Source: Lineus longissimus
Lineage: Eukaryota; Nemertea; Pilidiophora; Heteronemertea; Lineidae
Direction of reading: 5' to 3'
DNA: 64,000 bases
NCBI RefSeq assembly: GCF_910592395.1
Contig: NC_088315.1
Location: 13,995,808-14,059,807, forward strand
Part shown: piece after piece, positions 36,501 through 49,324 of the stretch
Layout: each line of letters opens with the position of its first letter
Position numbering within the stretch: the first letter of the stretch is position 1
Notes under the pieces: model-generated
Database searches by the model: none
The model's input: the letters and a program-made list of their open reading frames with translations, nothing else
What the model was told of the DNA's origin: nothing
Made by a program: the position numbers and the translations under genes

Positions 36501-37470
36501 GCTATTGATTTGGATGTTGTCCAGTCAAGAGCATCCAGATTAAGTGGGTTTTGACTGCATCAGCTAACAATTACTTACAGGGTTATCTCTATATCCCCAG
36601 ATTGTCCCCTGATTCTATGTATATTCCCTAAGATCCCCACTAATGTAGTGTACGGGCTTTCGCCCTCCAGGTTCATTGATGTTCCTATTGGCTGCCACCA
36701 GTGAACCTAATACATATTCATGTTACACTAACGACCAACTCATTGCCATTTTTGCAACTTATACTTAATTAAAGAGTTGTCTACGACGTATTTGGAGATA
36801 CATGTAGGGATGATTTTTGACCCTGGCTGCAGACAGATAGGCTAGCTGGCTGATATTTCGATGAAGGACTGGGGTAAGGAATCGAACTAATAACAATAGA
36901 TTGAGATTGGCTAGTTTTGGTGAGGGATAGAGATGGGGTAATGGTTTGTGGAAATAATTTGTTCCCCTGGTCTTATGCTCCACAGACACAGATGAGCTCA
37001 CAAAGATAGAACCAAGAGAATATTGCCCGGGTAGAGTCCTTGCTGTTTTTGGTGAATATATGACCAGAGGAAAATTATGACTCAGGATGAAGGAGTATAA
37101 CTGCCTAACCCAGGGAAAATAGAACCTGCATGTGACTGTGCCCGTGGCATATTGAGCCAGCTACGGGTGAGACATATCCATGTACTTGTGAGATGATCCC
37201 TGATTGTAAAGGTGTTCAAATGACCATGGGCACTTCCAGGAGTGTTTGTGTACTGTACATAATACACTTACTTATCCATACTGTAAACACTCCTCTACCC
37301 CATCGACAGTGCCTGGAACTGCCCATGAAATGACCTGCACTGTTGACGGAGAGGCGGACAGCAAGGTCTCAATTGAACCAGTGAAAGCAGACAATGTGAT
37401 AATAGCACTCGCCTTATAAATATTTAGTAAAACCCTATTCTGCGCACATCGAGCAACTTCAACGTTTCAG
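33571..37470. other. AT-rich gene-less stretch
   Basis: About 3.9 kb with no supported exon, inverted-repeat element or tandem array. The longest frames (about 90 codons) have low-complexity or non-protein-like composition. Confidence 0.45.
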
Positions 37471-38275
37471 GTCACAAGTGACATTGCGCAATGAGCATTG
37501 ATCGTGGATCACTTGTTTGGTAGAGATCACGAGTGACATTGCGCAACGAGCATTGATAGTGGATCGTTTGTTTGGTAGAGGTCACGAGTGACATTGTGCA
37601 ACGAGCATTGATCGTGGATCACTTGTTTGGTAGAGGTCACGAATGACATTGCGCAACGAGCATTGATAGTGGATTGTTTGTTTGGTAGTGGTCACGAGTG
37701 ACATTGTGCAACGAGCATTGATCGTGGATCACTTGTTTGGTAGAGGTCACGAATGACATTGCGCAACGAGCATTGATCGTGGATCACTTGTTTGGTAGTG
37801 GTCACGAGTGACATTGAGCAACGAGCATTGATCGTGGATCACTTGTTTGGTAGGTCACGAGTGACATTGAGCAACGAGCATTGATCGTGGATCACTTGTT
37901 TGGTAGAGGTCACGAGTGACATTGGGCAACGAGCATTGATCGTGGATCACTTGTTTGGTAGAGGTACGAGCATTGATCGTGGATCACTTGTTTGGTAGAG
38001 GTCAGGAGTGACATTGCGCAACGAGCATTGATCGTGGATCACTTGTTTGGTAGAGATCACGAGTGACATTGCGCAACGAACATTGATCGTGGATCGTTTG
38101 TTTGGTAGGTCACAGGTGACATTGTGCAACGAGCATTGATCGTGGATCACTTGTTTGGTAGAGGTCACGAGTGACATTGCGCAACGAGCATTGATCGTGG
38201 ATCACTTGTTTGGTAGAGGTCACGAGTGACATTGGGCAACGAGCATTGATCGTGGATCACTTGTTTGGTAGAAGC
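37471..38275 (+). repeat. 55-bp satellite array, about 15 copies
   Basis: The unit begins GTCACGAGTGACATTGCGCA and continues to GATCACTTGTTTGGTAGAG. Unit length 55 is not a multiple of three, so it is not coding. Variants (GATAGTGGATCG versus GATCGTGGATCAC) alternate between copies, and one copy near 37960 is shortened. The unit contains a GTCAC-GA-GTGAC palindrome. Confidence 0.92.
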
Positions 38276-38832
38276 CGTGGTGGAATGACAGAGGGAGATG
38301 GTTTGGAACCTTAAAGGTGTCGTTGACAGGGGGTATACAATATTCTGGGCACTAGGAACATTTTTGCTGTTAGGCTTTTTTATTCCCCGCCCCCCCCCCC
38401 CACCTCCTCTTTCATTTTGCTCCTTTTGTTTAGTTGGTCATCTCTCATTTCAGTGTCACTCGGGAACCCCTAGATACACGAATCTGTGATTTGTATTGCC
38501 TTTTGCTTTTTTAAAACCTTTTTTTACATTTTTAACTTCTTAACTTTTTAACTTTTTTTGCTTTTGTTTTTGTTTAACTTTTTTGTTTTTGTTTTTGTTG
38601 ACTTTTGTTTCCTTTTTCTTGTTTCTAATTTTATAAGTTTTGTTGTTATCTAGCAACAGTGTAGTAGTTGCAATTGTATAGTTGTTGTAAAATCACTGAC
38701 ACATTTTAATCGCAGTCTAGTGACTCTTGGACTTGAAGGTCTTATCATCAGTAATTTAGGAATTCAGTTCTTGTTCATTTGGTTTTCCACCTCTCGCAAT
38801 GTGGATCTTTGGACTAACCTAATGCTCTAATT

Positions 38833-39019
38833 AGAGGGGAGGAATGTTATGTCTTAAGTCTAGTTTAAATAATATGATACCACGAGTAGTGGTCACCCAG
38901 AATGTTCTGGTGTATTTCGTGGCTTCAGATAAACCACTTTTCGATATTCAGATGCAGTGAATAAAGATCGTATTGTTCCTATTATACCAGCAGTTAGTAA
39001 TCATCTCGGCAACTTAACA
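38833..39019 (+). mobile_element. Polypurine tract and 175-bp LTR (3' end of an LTR retrotransposon)
   Basis: Purine run AGAGGGGAGGA (about 38833-38843), then an LTR from 38845 (TGTTATGTC) to 39019 (ACTTAACA), with TGTTA / TAACA inverted ends. AATAAA lies at 38960-38965. No second LTR, gag or pol was seen, so this is a 3' remnant. Confidence 0.55.
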
Positions 39020-40100
39020 AGTTTGTAAATAGCTTCGTCGGTTTACAGCTCCATCTCTTCATCTGTCAGGTTAAGGAACTCTAAACTAAAAGCTACAACA
39101 ATGGGAAAATTAGAGCAATGCTTCTGGTGAAAGAAAACCAGAAAAAAATTGGTCAATAAAAAGGTTGATAAGGGGGTGTCCATAGGAATCACATCACAGC
39201 ATCATTACATCATAATACCTGTCGGTATATTTAGCCTTATCTTATAGCCTAGGAATTTCTTTAAACATCGATAGTAGGCCTACCCAGGCAATTTTTGACC
39301 CAGTGGTTTTCGAGAAAATCGAGGAAAACTGGTGTCCATAAACTTTTGACCATGAGTGTACATGTATATGAACTGAGTGTGAATTTTTTACGAGTCGAGT
39401 TCTTTGAGATTATAGCTCACTTGGTGAGGGATTGGGGTATGAGAAGACTCCGGCAAAGTTCGCGACCGAAACATCACAATGAAATGCTGGCCAAAACCTT
39501 GGTTCTGCCTCGGTTTTGGTCTATATTTTAGCTCCACCCGAGCGGTTTTGGTGAGACAACCAATATCTCCAGTTCGGTATCAATTCCTTAAATGACCTTA
39601 TTTTGCTTGTATTGTCACTCTGTGTAAGATGTTGTATTTTTAGCACACATTTTTTATCTTTATAAAGATTTGGTGTCAAAGCCAGTGATTATCTTCTGGC
39701 AAAATAGCAGCCAGAAGTGTTTTATTAATATCTACATGCGTTTTCGAGAGGGCCCTATTGATATCCAACTGGAGGCAATTTTACTTTGCCGACTTACTTC
39801 AACTTTACATGGACAGTGTACATCCTTGATTGGTTGCATCAAATCATTGAACTAGGTTACACGACAGGTTTTATCTTAGAGTACAAGGGGCAAACAACTC
39901 AACAGACTGACAGACAGAATCAAAGACGATAGATTAAAATGGTTAATCAATAATCAAAGGCAGTAGGCTATGATTCACAGAAAAGATGAACCAACAATAC
40001 CTGCAGCTTTAAATAGGCCAATGCAACGCCGGGGCATTAAATTTACTCAACCCATGAACGTAGCAGAGGTGTCGGCCCAACAGAGGGTTTTGTTGTTGGA
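39020..40100. other. Gene-less stretch
   Basis: Contains a block near 39533 (GCTCCACCCGAGCGG ... GGTATCAATTCC) that recurs, rearranged, near 50342-50395. No coding exon supported. Confidence 0.4.
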
Positions 40101-41189
40101 ATGAAACGGCCAGGGGCCATTGTGCTCACCGTATACATCTTTTAGTAGGCAGGATCATGCTTAGTTTACAGGTGAATATGGTGAACACAATCAGGCATGA
40201 AGACTTTTTTTAGATGTGTATTGATGTCAAGTAATAAGACAGGGCAGTATATATAAGTTTATGATCCAACCAATATTTGTCTATGACATAAACAAGATCA
40301 ATATCGTGTGATTGCTAAGAGTCCCTGCAATAAAAAATTCATCGAAAAAAAGTCATTAATAAGCGAGATATTGCACCCCCTGGTGGCCAAATCAAGAATC
40401 AGATCAGGCCGAAATTCAGTGTCAGAGTTTATCTGATGTAGGGGGTTACATGTACCAACTTTCAAGTTCATAGCTTCAGCAGTTAAGAAACGTGCCATAG
40501 TTACACTCTAATGGCCAATTTACGCCATTTGACCTCTGTGACCTAGAAAAGGAGGTCAAATCCAAAAATCGTAGGACATGTGGTGTATCCTTGCTAAAAG
40601 TCCCTGCCATAAAAATTTTATCGAAAACAATTCACTCAAATAAGCAAGATATTGCACTTCTTCCTTTTTCCATTATGGCCCCCTGGTGGCCGAATAAAGA
40701 ATCAGATCAGGCCAAAATTCGGCATCAAATGTTATCTGATGTAGGGGGTTATATGCACCAAGTTTCAAGTTCATAGCTTTACTGGTTAAGAAACGTGCCA
40801 TAGTTTACACTCTAACGGCCAATTTACGCCATATGACCTCTGTGACCTTGAAAAGTAGGTCAAATTGAAAACCCGTAAGACATGTGATGTATTCTTCCAA
40901 AGAGTACCTACCATAAAAATGTTATCGAAAACAAGTCACTAATAAGCGAGATATCACACTTTTTAGATATCGACATTTGGCCCCTGGTGGCCAAGTTGAG
41001 AATCAGATCGGACCGAAATTCAGTGTCAGAGGTCACCTGACCTAGGGGGTGCTGCGTACAAAGTTTCAAGTTCATACTAGCCCTAGCGGTTAAGAAACGT
41101 GCCACTGTTTTTGAAATAGGTTACGACGACGGACGACGGACGACGACGACGGACACTGCGGTATTACATAGACTCCCCTACGGTGAGCA
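40101..41189 (+). mobile_element. GCTCACCG-family modular element, copy 2
   Basis: Head ATGAAACGGCCAGGGGCC at 40101, about three ~305-bp modules (starts near 40515 and 40820), a GACGACGG tail and CCCCTACGGTGAGC at 41175-41188. Confidence 0.87.
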
Positions 41190-41199
41190 GCAAAAAATA

Positions 41200-41305
41200 A
41201 TAAAATAAAAAAATATTTTTGGCCGTCCCTGACCGGGGTTTGAACTCACGACCTTTGGATTGCCACAACACGAAAAACACAAAACATGCAATTTCGGCCA
41301 TATCT
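41200..41305 (-). repeat. tRNA-derived SINE-like fragment
   Basis: On the minus strand GGTCGTGAGTTCAAACCCCG (41234-41253) is a good RNA polymerase III B box in a T-loop context. It is followed by an A/T-rich tail towards 41190. A weak A-box match (TGGCCGAAATTG) lies upstream. The acceptor stem is not intact, so it is not a functional tRNA. Confidence 0.5.
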
Positions 41306-41309
41306 GTGT

Positions 41310-41993
41310 CTACGTTGTGACCTCTGTGACCTTGACAAGTAGGTCAAATTAAAAACCCATATGATATATGATGTATCCTTGCTATGAGTACCTACCACAA
41401 AAGTTTTATCGAAAACAAGTCATCAATAAGCGAGATATCACACTTTTTAGATAGCCACATTCGACCCCCTGGTGGCCAAACTGAGAATCAGATCAGACCG
41501 AAATTCAGCACCAGAGGTTATCTGGTATAGGGGGTTATATGTACTAAGTTTCAAGTTCATAGCTGTGGAGGTTGAAAAACGTGCCATAGTTACACTGAAA
41601 CAGCAAATTTACGCCATTTGACCTCTGTGACCTTGAAAAGTAGGTCAAATTAAAAACCCGTATGATATATGATGTATCCTTGCTCTGAGTACCTACCACA
41701 AAAATTTCATTCCAAACAAGTCATTTTAATGACTTGTTTGGAATAAAATAAGCGAGATATCACACTTTTTAGATATCTACATTCGGCCCCCTGGTGGCCA
41801 AATTAAGAATCAGATCGGACCGAAATTTAGTGTCACAGGTCATCTGACCAAGGGAGTCCTGTGTACAAAGTTACAAGTTCATAGGCTTAGCGGTTAAGAA
41901 ACGTGCCACTGTTTTTGAAACAGGATACGACGACGACGACGGACGACGGACGACGGACACTGCGGTATTGTATAGACTCCCCTACGGTGAGCC
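41310..41993 (+). mobile_element. GCTCACCG-family element, headless copy 2b
   Basis: Two modules (TGACCTCTGTGACCTTG near 41319 and 41618), a GACGACGAC tail and CCCCTACGGTGAGCC, without the family head. It directly follows copy 2 and the SINE-like piece. Confidence 0.83.
41709..41744. repeat. Perfect 17-bp palindrome inside a module
   Basis: ATTCCAAACAAGTCATT (41709-41725), two bases, then its exact reverse complement (41728-41744). Other modules have only the left half at this place. Confidence 0.9.
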
Positions 41994-42727
41994 AAAAATC
42001 CTAGACAAAATCAGGACTAGTACCGACATGTACTGAATGTGGAGGTGTCCGTGAGGGGAGAGTATTTCTACTGTAAATACAAGTATTTAATTGAAACAAG
42101 GACCGTTACAAACTAATATCAGAACGACCAAACTGTAGTGGATCTAGAAATTAGGGAATGGGGGACACAGCTCCACCCAGAGACCAGCGAAGCGTAGGGG
42201 GTATCGGGCGCTCCCTTGGTAAATTCAAGTGCCCAATTTGCATTTTCTGGTCATCAGAGGGGAAGAATTAAGAGTACTTAATTTGCTTCTGGGGGTGAGG
42301 CAACCTCAGAAAATGTTGCTCGCTGATGAAAAGGAGGGAGTGCGCCTCCTGTAAACTGCTACATGAACAAACTGCATAAGAAATCACCAAAGAATACCAT
42401 GATTTATCATAAAAATCTTTATTTGACCGATTTGTGAATATATATGCTCTTAAAATTCAGGATAAAATTGTCATAAATGCAAAGGTTTGGATGACCCTTC
42501 TTGTGAAAGATCACTCAGATGAGTTTCCATCAGATCTGATATACTATAAAAATACTGATAACTGATGGCTACCTGATAGAAAATATGACAACATCTACAG
42601 GAAACACATTTGCATAAACATGACAAACAGTTCAAGACTGAGAGGAAGACTTGACCACAAGGCACTTGAAGTTTTGTCAGTAAAACACGACAACACTAGG
42701 ATCAAAATTCCAAGAAAACACCTAATC

Positions 42728-42827
42728 GATTCTTTGCTGTGAGTAATAAAATAATAGATTGATTCAATCTATTTTTTTACGACTGCGAGTCATAAAATCT
42801 ATTATTTATGACTCACAGCAAAGAATC
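42728..42827. repeat. 100-bp hairpin
   Basis: GATTCTTTGCTGTGAGT (42728-42744) is the exact inverse of 42811-42827. Pairing continues inward through AATAATAGATT / AATCTATTATT. Confidence 0.9.
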
Positions 42828-43500
42828 ATTATCCCACCAGTGTCACCGGCAAAATTGCCAATGACAGGAAGACATCACTCTGCATACAGTCTCTTTTACA
42901 GATAGTGCCAACGCCATTATCTTCTATGACATAATCAAACATTGTAGCACAACAGATTGTGACGTCGCAGTGTATTTTATGGTTATTTCTGTTCATCTGG
43001 ATTACCAGTACTTAATTAAATCAAATTTCTATTATTGACAAGACTTCAGGCTCCAGTGAATTGACCTTCGAGAACTTGCCCTATTGTGGTTAGGCAATTA
43101 CCAATAGTTCAAATCAACTGCTTTATAAAATTTACACCATTACCGCTGAGGATTTTCATTATGAGATGACATGCAACATTGATGACGGCTGGGCCCAGTT
43201 GGGTGTTGAAATGGTGAAACCAGTCCCCTTTCAAGTAACAAATGCCTGCATCAAATAATCAACCACAAACACACACACCAACTGATAATGTTACCTTATT
43301 TAACTCATTAACAATCATCCTGGTACTTTCACCATATCCCAAATCAGTCCGTTGAGGATTCCATATGAAATACAAACAGAATACAGGTGTAACGTTCTCG
43401 AGTGTTTTCGTTTCCGAGTCCTTCTCATCAGTGTTTGGGAACACCGACAGACAGATTAACATTTGTTTCTGTTTCCACCGACTGAAAACAGGTGGGGTGA

Positions 43501-43606
43501 TATGAATAAAGACTAGCAAATGCTTTTACTTCAATTTTGTAGAGAAAGGCCAAGTGTAAATGTACATGGAGTTTTAGATAAAAGCATTTGCTAGTCTTTA
43601 TTCATA
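43501..43606. repeat. 106-bp hairpin with 28-bp perfect arms
   Basis: 43501-43528 (TATGAATAAAGACTAGCAAA and 8 more bases) is the exact reverse complement of 43579-43606, with a 50-base loop. Confidence 0.93.
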
Positions 43607-44446
43607 TGGCCCATGATTTCCCTACCTGTTAATTGGATGGAAACACTTAGATATGGGGAACAATAAAAACTGTTACACTGGCAAAAGATCACTTGATAAA
43701 AAGTTTGTGGTTTTTTTGCCTTGGGTTGGAAATTTGAATAGACATAAATTGGCTGAGGAATGATGCCTCAAGAGTGGCCTGCTGTTCCTATTATTAGAAA
43801 TAGAAATTATTATTATTCGCAATTAGCGAGTTGTGATCAATCGCCAATCATAATCATGTTTACTCTAGGTTACTTACATGAAGATCAAATGCAGTTTTTC
43901 TCATTTCTTTTTGTAAAAACCTTTTGGCAAAAAAATGTGAAGACAACAAAAATGTCTATGATCAGAAAGAGCCAAGTCATGATAATTTGCAAAATTCTAC
44001 AGTTACATGTACCGTATCAAGTGACGAATGAAAACTTTGGGCAGTTTAAGATTTACATCTAAGTATGGAGTTAAATCAACATCAAGTGAAGGTCGTATGA
44101 GCAAAACAATGCCCTTAGCGTACCTCAGTCAGTATCAAAACAATTGATGCATCATTGAGTCATATGCTATATCCTATTGCAGGCCCTGTTGTACATGTAC
44201 ATGATATGTTCAACAGGCCAAATCTAGCTTAGTGATTTGTGCCACACTTATCTGAAATGAGAAGATTAATTTTCACCGCCTGTAAATTGTATGCCGAAAC
44301 GTTGGTCATGTGACACCCCCTGTAACATTCCTAGAGCCATCTCACTTGATTACAGCTTTATTGCGGCATGTGCGTAATTTTCTTTTCTTTCCATAAGCAG
44401 ACAACAGAAAAATTAATATTCGATGTAAACACAGATTGTTGAAACA

Positions 44447-45560
44447 AGAGGGCAAGGGCCTGGTGCTCAGCTGAAATACACGGGTACAATGTACAAAACA
44501 TGGAAAGTACATGGTAGGAAAGCCAAATTAGGTTGGTGGGTACATTGAGACATCAGTAAGAACCGTATCGAAAATTAGGTAACTGCGTCAATATCCAAGA
44601 TGGCTACCACCTTGCATGTTGAAATCTCGAGAGTGCATTTGTGAGTGCAATATTTATAAACATATTGATATGCCAATATCACACATTTGGACAAATAATG
44701 ACAAAACGTGCCACTTATTATAATATTAGCAAATTTTAAGAGCTTGAGTCCTATGACCAGGAAGAGTAGGTCAAATCAAAAACCTGGATGATATGCAATG
44801 GAGACTTAGTAGATACACCAACCATTTAGTCACTCTAGCTGCAGCCAAAGGCTTAAAATGGCAAAATATGATTTCCAAATTAAAAAATTATAATAAAGAA
44901 AATGAAAATATACAAGTGAAAAAGCAAAGAAATTTTTTTTTGCCCTAGTGCTTCGGAGTAACAAGAGCGGGAAATCCAAAACAAGTTAAAACTAGGTCAC
45001 CGCAGATTTTTGCTCAGTAACACCAACTGTTAGTATCAATCAAAACAATTCCAATACCAAAACCTACTTGCATGCAGACTTCCTCTAAATTAAATTAACT
45101 AAATTTCAAGCCAATACACGTATCTATTAGAAAAAGCGTTAAGCCCAGATTCCCCGTCGCTAAAGGGGAACTCACAAGATTATGTGACGCACAAGATTAT
45201 GCGACAGGTAAGGTGGTAGCCATCTTGGATTTTGACCGTGACCTACCTTTCAATAGGGTTCTTACAAATGCCTATATGCACCAACACACAAAATTTGGCT
45301 TTCATACGTCGCGGACTTCTCCAGATATTGCGCTCACCAGTGCACTCGCAAGATTTCAACACGTAAGGCCGCAGTCATCTTGGATTTTGACGTGGTGACG
45401 TACTTTTGACAGGGTTCTTACTATACTTTTACCTCCACGCAAAATTTGGCTTTGATACGTCGCGGACTCTCCAGATATTGTGCTAACAAGTGGCCGGACG
45501 TACTGAAGGACGAAGGGTATTTTCATGTCCCCCTTTTGCTCCGATGAGCAAGGGGGGACA
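44447..45560 (+). mobile_element. Second modular repeat family, hairpin 3' end
   Basis: Head AAGAGGGCAAGGGCCTGGTG plus CTCAGC, which recalls the GCTCACCG-family head. Two ~155-bp modules (AAAATTTGGCTTTSATACGT, about 45290 and 45440), a GGACG-rich tail and a closing hairpin TGTCCCCCTTTTGCTC / GAGCAAGGGGGGACA (45526-45560). Confidence 0.55.
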
Positions 45561-46310
45561 ATAAAGCGTCAACAAAGTCTTTGTAACTTACCCCTTTTGC
45601 CCCTTGGTGAGAAGAATTTAAGTCAAACCGTGATGAATTTTCTTTCAGGAGCATTTCCTTGGCTATTCTTCCTCACGGCCAGATTTGAAGTGCCTAGGTC
45701 TTACAGTTACAAAACATGCACCCACTTTGACAGATGGAGGGACTGACACCATGAAATATGACAGGTCCCAAAGCCCACTTGGTAGATGATTCTTCTGCCC
45801 AACAATGTTTCCACAAAATTCATTCCGTGAGCACTGCTCGTGATTGCAAACCTCCATCATACTCGAGAGTAAGAACCCATGAAATTAACTTTTGAACAGC
45901 AAAAATGAGACCACACCATCAGATTTCCCCATATTGCTTGTTGTGTGACCCATCGTCATTGAGGTTACAAAAACTACCCCTCACATTTTTCTCATCAACT
46001 TTAAAATGACTTTGTGTGCCAAGGTCAGCATATGGGCATGATGAGTGAACCCAAACTTTTTTTCTCCAAATATTCTTAAGATCTAATCTTAGTATAAAAT
46101 GACAGTTTAGAGGACAGGTACATGTACATGATTATAAAAGTAAAACTGTACCTTTGGAGTTATTGAGCAAAAAAAACAACTTGTTACTGAGCTTCATGCT
46201 AGAACAATTTTGACAGTCTCACAAATGAACTTTTCAAAGCTCCACGAGTCAGAATTTGCATAATTCTAACGTGCGCATTACAGAGCAGACCACTTTGTGA
46301 ATATAGAAAA
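45561..46310. other. Gene-less stretch
   Basis: No exon or repeat boundary recognised. Confidence 0.35.
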
Positions 46311-47325
46311 ATGAAACGGCCAGGGGCCATTGTACTCACCGCATAGATATTTGGTGGTTAGGAATTCATCCTGGTTAAGAAACATGCTACATGTATAGTA
46401 TATAGGTCAAACCAAAGACGGTATGACATGTGATGTATGCTTGCTTGGAGTACCTACAATAAGAATCATCGAAAAAAAGTCACTAATAGTAATAAGCAAG
46501 ATATTGCCCTTTTTACCCTTTTTAGTTTTGGTCTCCTGGTGGCCAATCGAGAATCAGATCGGATCAAAATTCGATGTCAGAGGTAACATGTGATAGGGAG
46601 TCATGTGTACCAAGTTTCAAGTTCATAGCTTTAATGGTTAAGAAACGTGCCATAGTTACATTCAAACGTCCAATTTACACCATTTGACCTCTGTGACCTT
46701 GAAAATTAGGTCAAATAAAAAACCCGTAGGATATGTGATGTATCCTTGCTGGGAGAACCTACCATAAATATAATATCGAAAACAAGTCACTAATAAGCAA
46801 TATATTGCACTTTTTACCTTTTTTAGTTTTTGCCCCCTGGTGGCCAAGTCGAGAATCAGATCAGACCGAAATTCGGTGTCAGCGGTTATATGATGTAAGG
46901 AGACATGTGTACCAAATTTCAAGTTCATAACTTAAGCGTTTAAGAAACGTGCCACAGTTACACTCAAAACGGCCAATTTACGCCATTTGACCTTGGAGAC
47001 CTTGAAAATTAGGTCTAATCAAAAACCCGTATGATATGTGATGTATCCTTGCTAGGAGAACCTACCATAAAAATTTTATCGAATACGAGTCACTCATAAG
47101 AGAGATATCACACTTTTTAGGTTTCCACTTCTGGCCCCCTGGTGGCCAAGTCAACAATCAAATTGGCCCGAAATTCCGTGTCAGAGGTCACCTGACCTAG
47201 GGGTTATGTGTACAAAGTTTCAAGTTCATAGCCCTAGCATATAAGAAACGTGCCACTGTTTTTGAAACTGGATACAGACGACGACGGACGCTGCGGTGTT
47301 GTATAGACTCCCCTACGGTGACCCA
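46311..47325 (+). mobile_element. GCTCACCG-family modular element, copy 3
   Basis: Head at 46311, three modules about 304 bp apart (46668, 46972), tail CAGACGACGACGGACG and CCCCTACGGTGACCC. Confidence 0.87.
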
Positions 47326-48202
47326 GAATTATTTGCAACCATTTCATTTTGCGGCTTTGTTAAAATTGCAATCTTTGTGAACTTTGATTTTTCATTTTGA
47401 CCCCGCAACAGTTACCTTTAAATTGGTCTTTTTCACGACCATTTATTTTCAAGATTATCTGTGAACACAAAAAACTGGAAAAAAAAGGCACTCTTAAATT
47501 TCAAGCTATAGAGTATTAGACACACCCAGCATTTGGTCCTGTTAGAAATCACTCATCAAGCAATAAAAGGCATTCCACTGTTATTTAAGTACAGGTACCT
47601 GCCAAATTCTGAATACAAACAAACTAGCAGAGGTATGACGGGGTCATCCCAAAGCTTCAGTGGACAGTGGGTTGCAGGGGATTCATTTTACCTCTCAATA
47701 TCCTTCATAATTCTAGTCCGATGTGTTTTCGAATCATCAAATCAATGAGAAGAATGATGAGAGGCTCCACAGCAGAACAGCATCTGACAGTCAGAATATG
47801 CTGTAGTGTGTGCACTTGTATGGAGCAAGGCATCAATGTACAGCTTTATGCAAGTGATGAACGTCAGTTATAGGTCTTGTGTGGAGCCTCTCATCAAACT
47901 TTCTGTTGTTATGGCTGATACCTTTACACATTGCACTATTGAGCTACAAACATGCACGCACACACAAGGCAGTCAACTGAACAAAAACAATAACCCATAA
48001 CCAAGAACATGACACAGTCCAGCAATTTACAATAGGAAGCACGATGTGCTGGATACAAATACTCAGTCCACTACCTCAAAAGGTCAGTCTCGCATTCATA
48101 AGTTATGGCCTTTTTCTACCATGTGGAATTTGATATGGGTTTACCAGTCAAAGAAAGATAGACAACTCAAATAATTCATGCATATCACGAGATTGTTGAA
48201 CA
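47326..48202. other. Gene-less stretch
   Basis: Overlapping frames at 47533-48000 have no recognisable domain and no convincing splice sites. Confidence 0.35.
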
Positions 48203-49241
48203 ATGAAATGGCCAGGGCCATTGTGCTCACCTCATGTGGAGGAAAGATGGATAAAGAGCATGGTATTGTGTCATGTAGTGTTAGGTTTGATGTTGGTCCA
48301 AGCAATTACAATTTCCCCAAAATGGCCAATTTACAGTACATTCGACCTCTGTGACCTTGGAAAGTAGGTCAAATCAAAGAAGACCCGGGTGACACATTGA
48401 ATGGTTGTTAGAATTAGATGTACCTATGATATAAAATTGGTGCCAATCGGGCAAGTCATTACTAGGAATAATGGCATTTTGATGAATTTAGGATTTGGCC
48501 CCCTCCCTGGAGGCCAAACGGCAAATCAGATCGCACCAAACTTCGGTACCTGAGATCACCTGACCAAGGGGTACATGTGTACTTAATTTGTGATCAATAG
48601 TCATTGCAGTTAACAAACGTGCCATAGTTACGGCCTGACGGCGAATTTACGTCATTTGACCTCTGTGACCTTGACAAGACGGTCAAATTGAAAACCTGCG
48701 TGACATATACTGTATGGTGGTTAGATGTACCCATGATATCAAATTGGTGGCAATCGGGCAAGAAGTTAAGGAATAATCACATTTTTAAGGTTTTTGGATT
48801 TTGCCCCCTGGTGGTCAAGTGGTGAATCATATTGGACCAAACTTCGGTCCCTGAGATCACCTGACTAAGGGGTAAATGTGTACCAAATTTGGTATCAATA
48901 GTCATTGCAGTTTAGAAACGTGCCATCGTTACATCCTAACGGCCAATTTACACCATTTGACCTCTGTGACCTTGAAAAGGAGGTCAAATCAAAAACCCGG
49001 AGGATATATGATGCACCTTTGCTAGAAGTACCTACCATATTTTTTTCAAAATTTCCCAACTACTATTGAGGGAGATATTGCATATTTTCACTTTTAACGT
49101 TTGGCCCCCTGGTGGCCAAACCATGAAACGAATCGGACCGAAACTTGGTCTCCAAGGTGTCATTACATAAGGGTACATGTGTACCAAGTTTCAACTCAAT
49201 AGCTCTAACAGTTACGAAACGTGCCCTGCTAACGGACGACG

Positions 49242-49273
<32 letters not shown>

Positions 49274-49324
49274 ACGACGGACGCCACGGTATGGGATAAG
49301 CTCACCTCTGCTAAGAGGTGAGCT
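48203..49324 (+). mobile_element. GCTCACCG-family element, divergent copy 4
   Basis: Head ATGAAATGGCCAGGGCC. About four diverged modules (TTTGACCTCTGTGACCTTG near 48657 and 48957). Long (GAC)n tail 49218-49275, ending in a perfect hairpin GCTCACCTCT / AGAGGTGAGC (49300-49323) followed by TAAAA. Confidence 0.83.

Larger units (their letters stand above)
41994..44446. other. Gene-less stretch with two long hairpins
   Basis: Apart from the hairpins listed at 42728 and 43501, nothing was recognised. Minus-strand frames at 42471-42665 and 43259-43519 show no family motif. Confidence 0.4.

Noticed and set aside
37947-38177. Minus-strand frame in the satellite
   Set aside because: The 55-bp unit shifts frame every copy; the frame is a by-product of repetition.
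37471-38275. CRISPR array
   Set aside because: Units are contiguous 55-bp tandem repeats without unique spacers, in a eukaryotic context.
41200-41305. Functional tRNA gene on the minus strand
   Set aside because: Only a good B box; no complete cloverleaf or acceptor stem. Kept as a SINE-like fragment.
49063-49305. Poly-arginine frame
   Set aside because: Produced by the (GAC)n tail of the modular element read on the minus strand.
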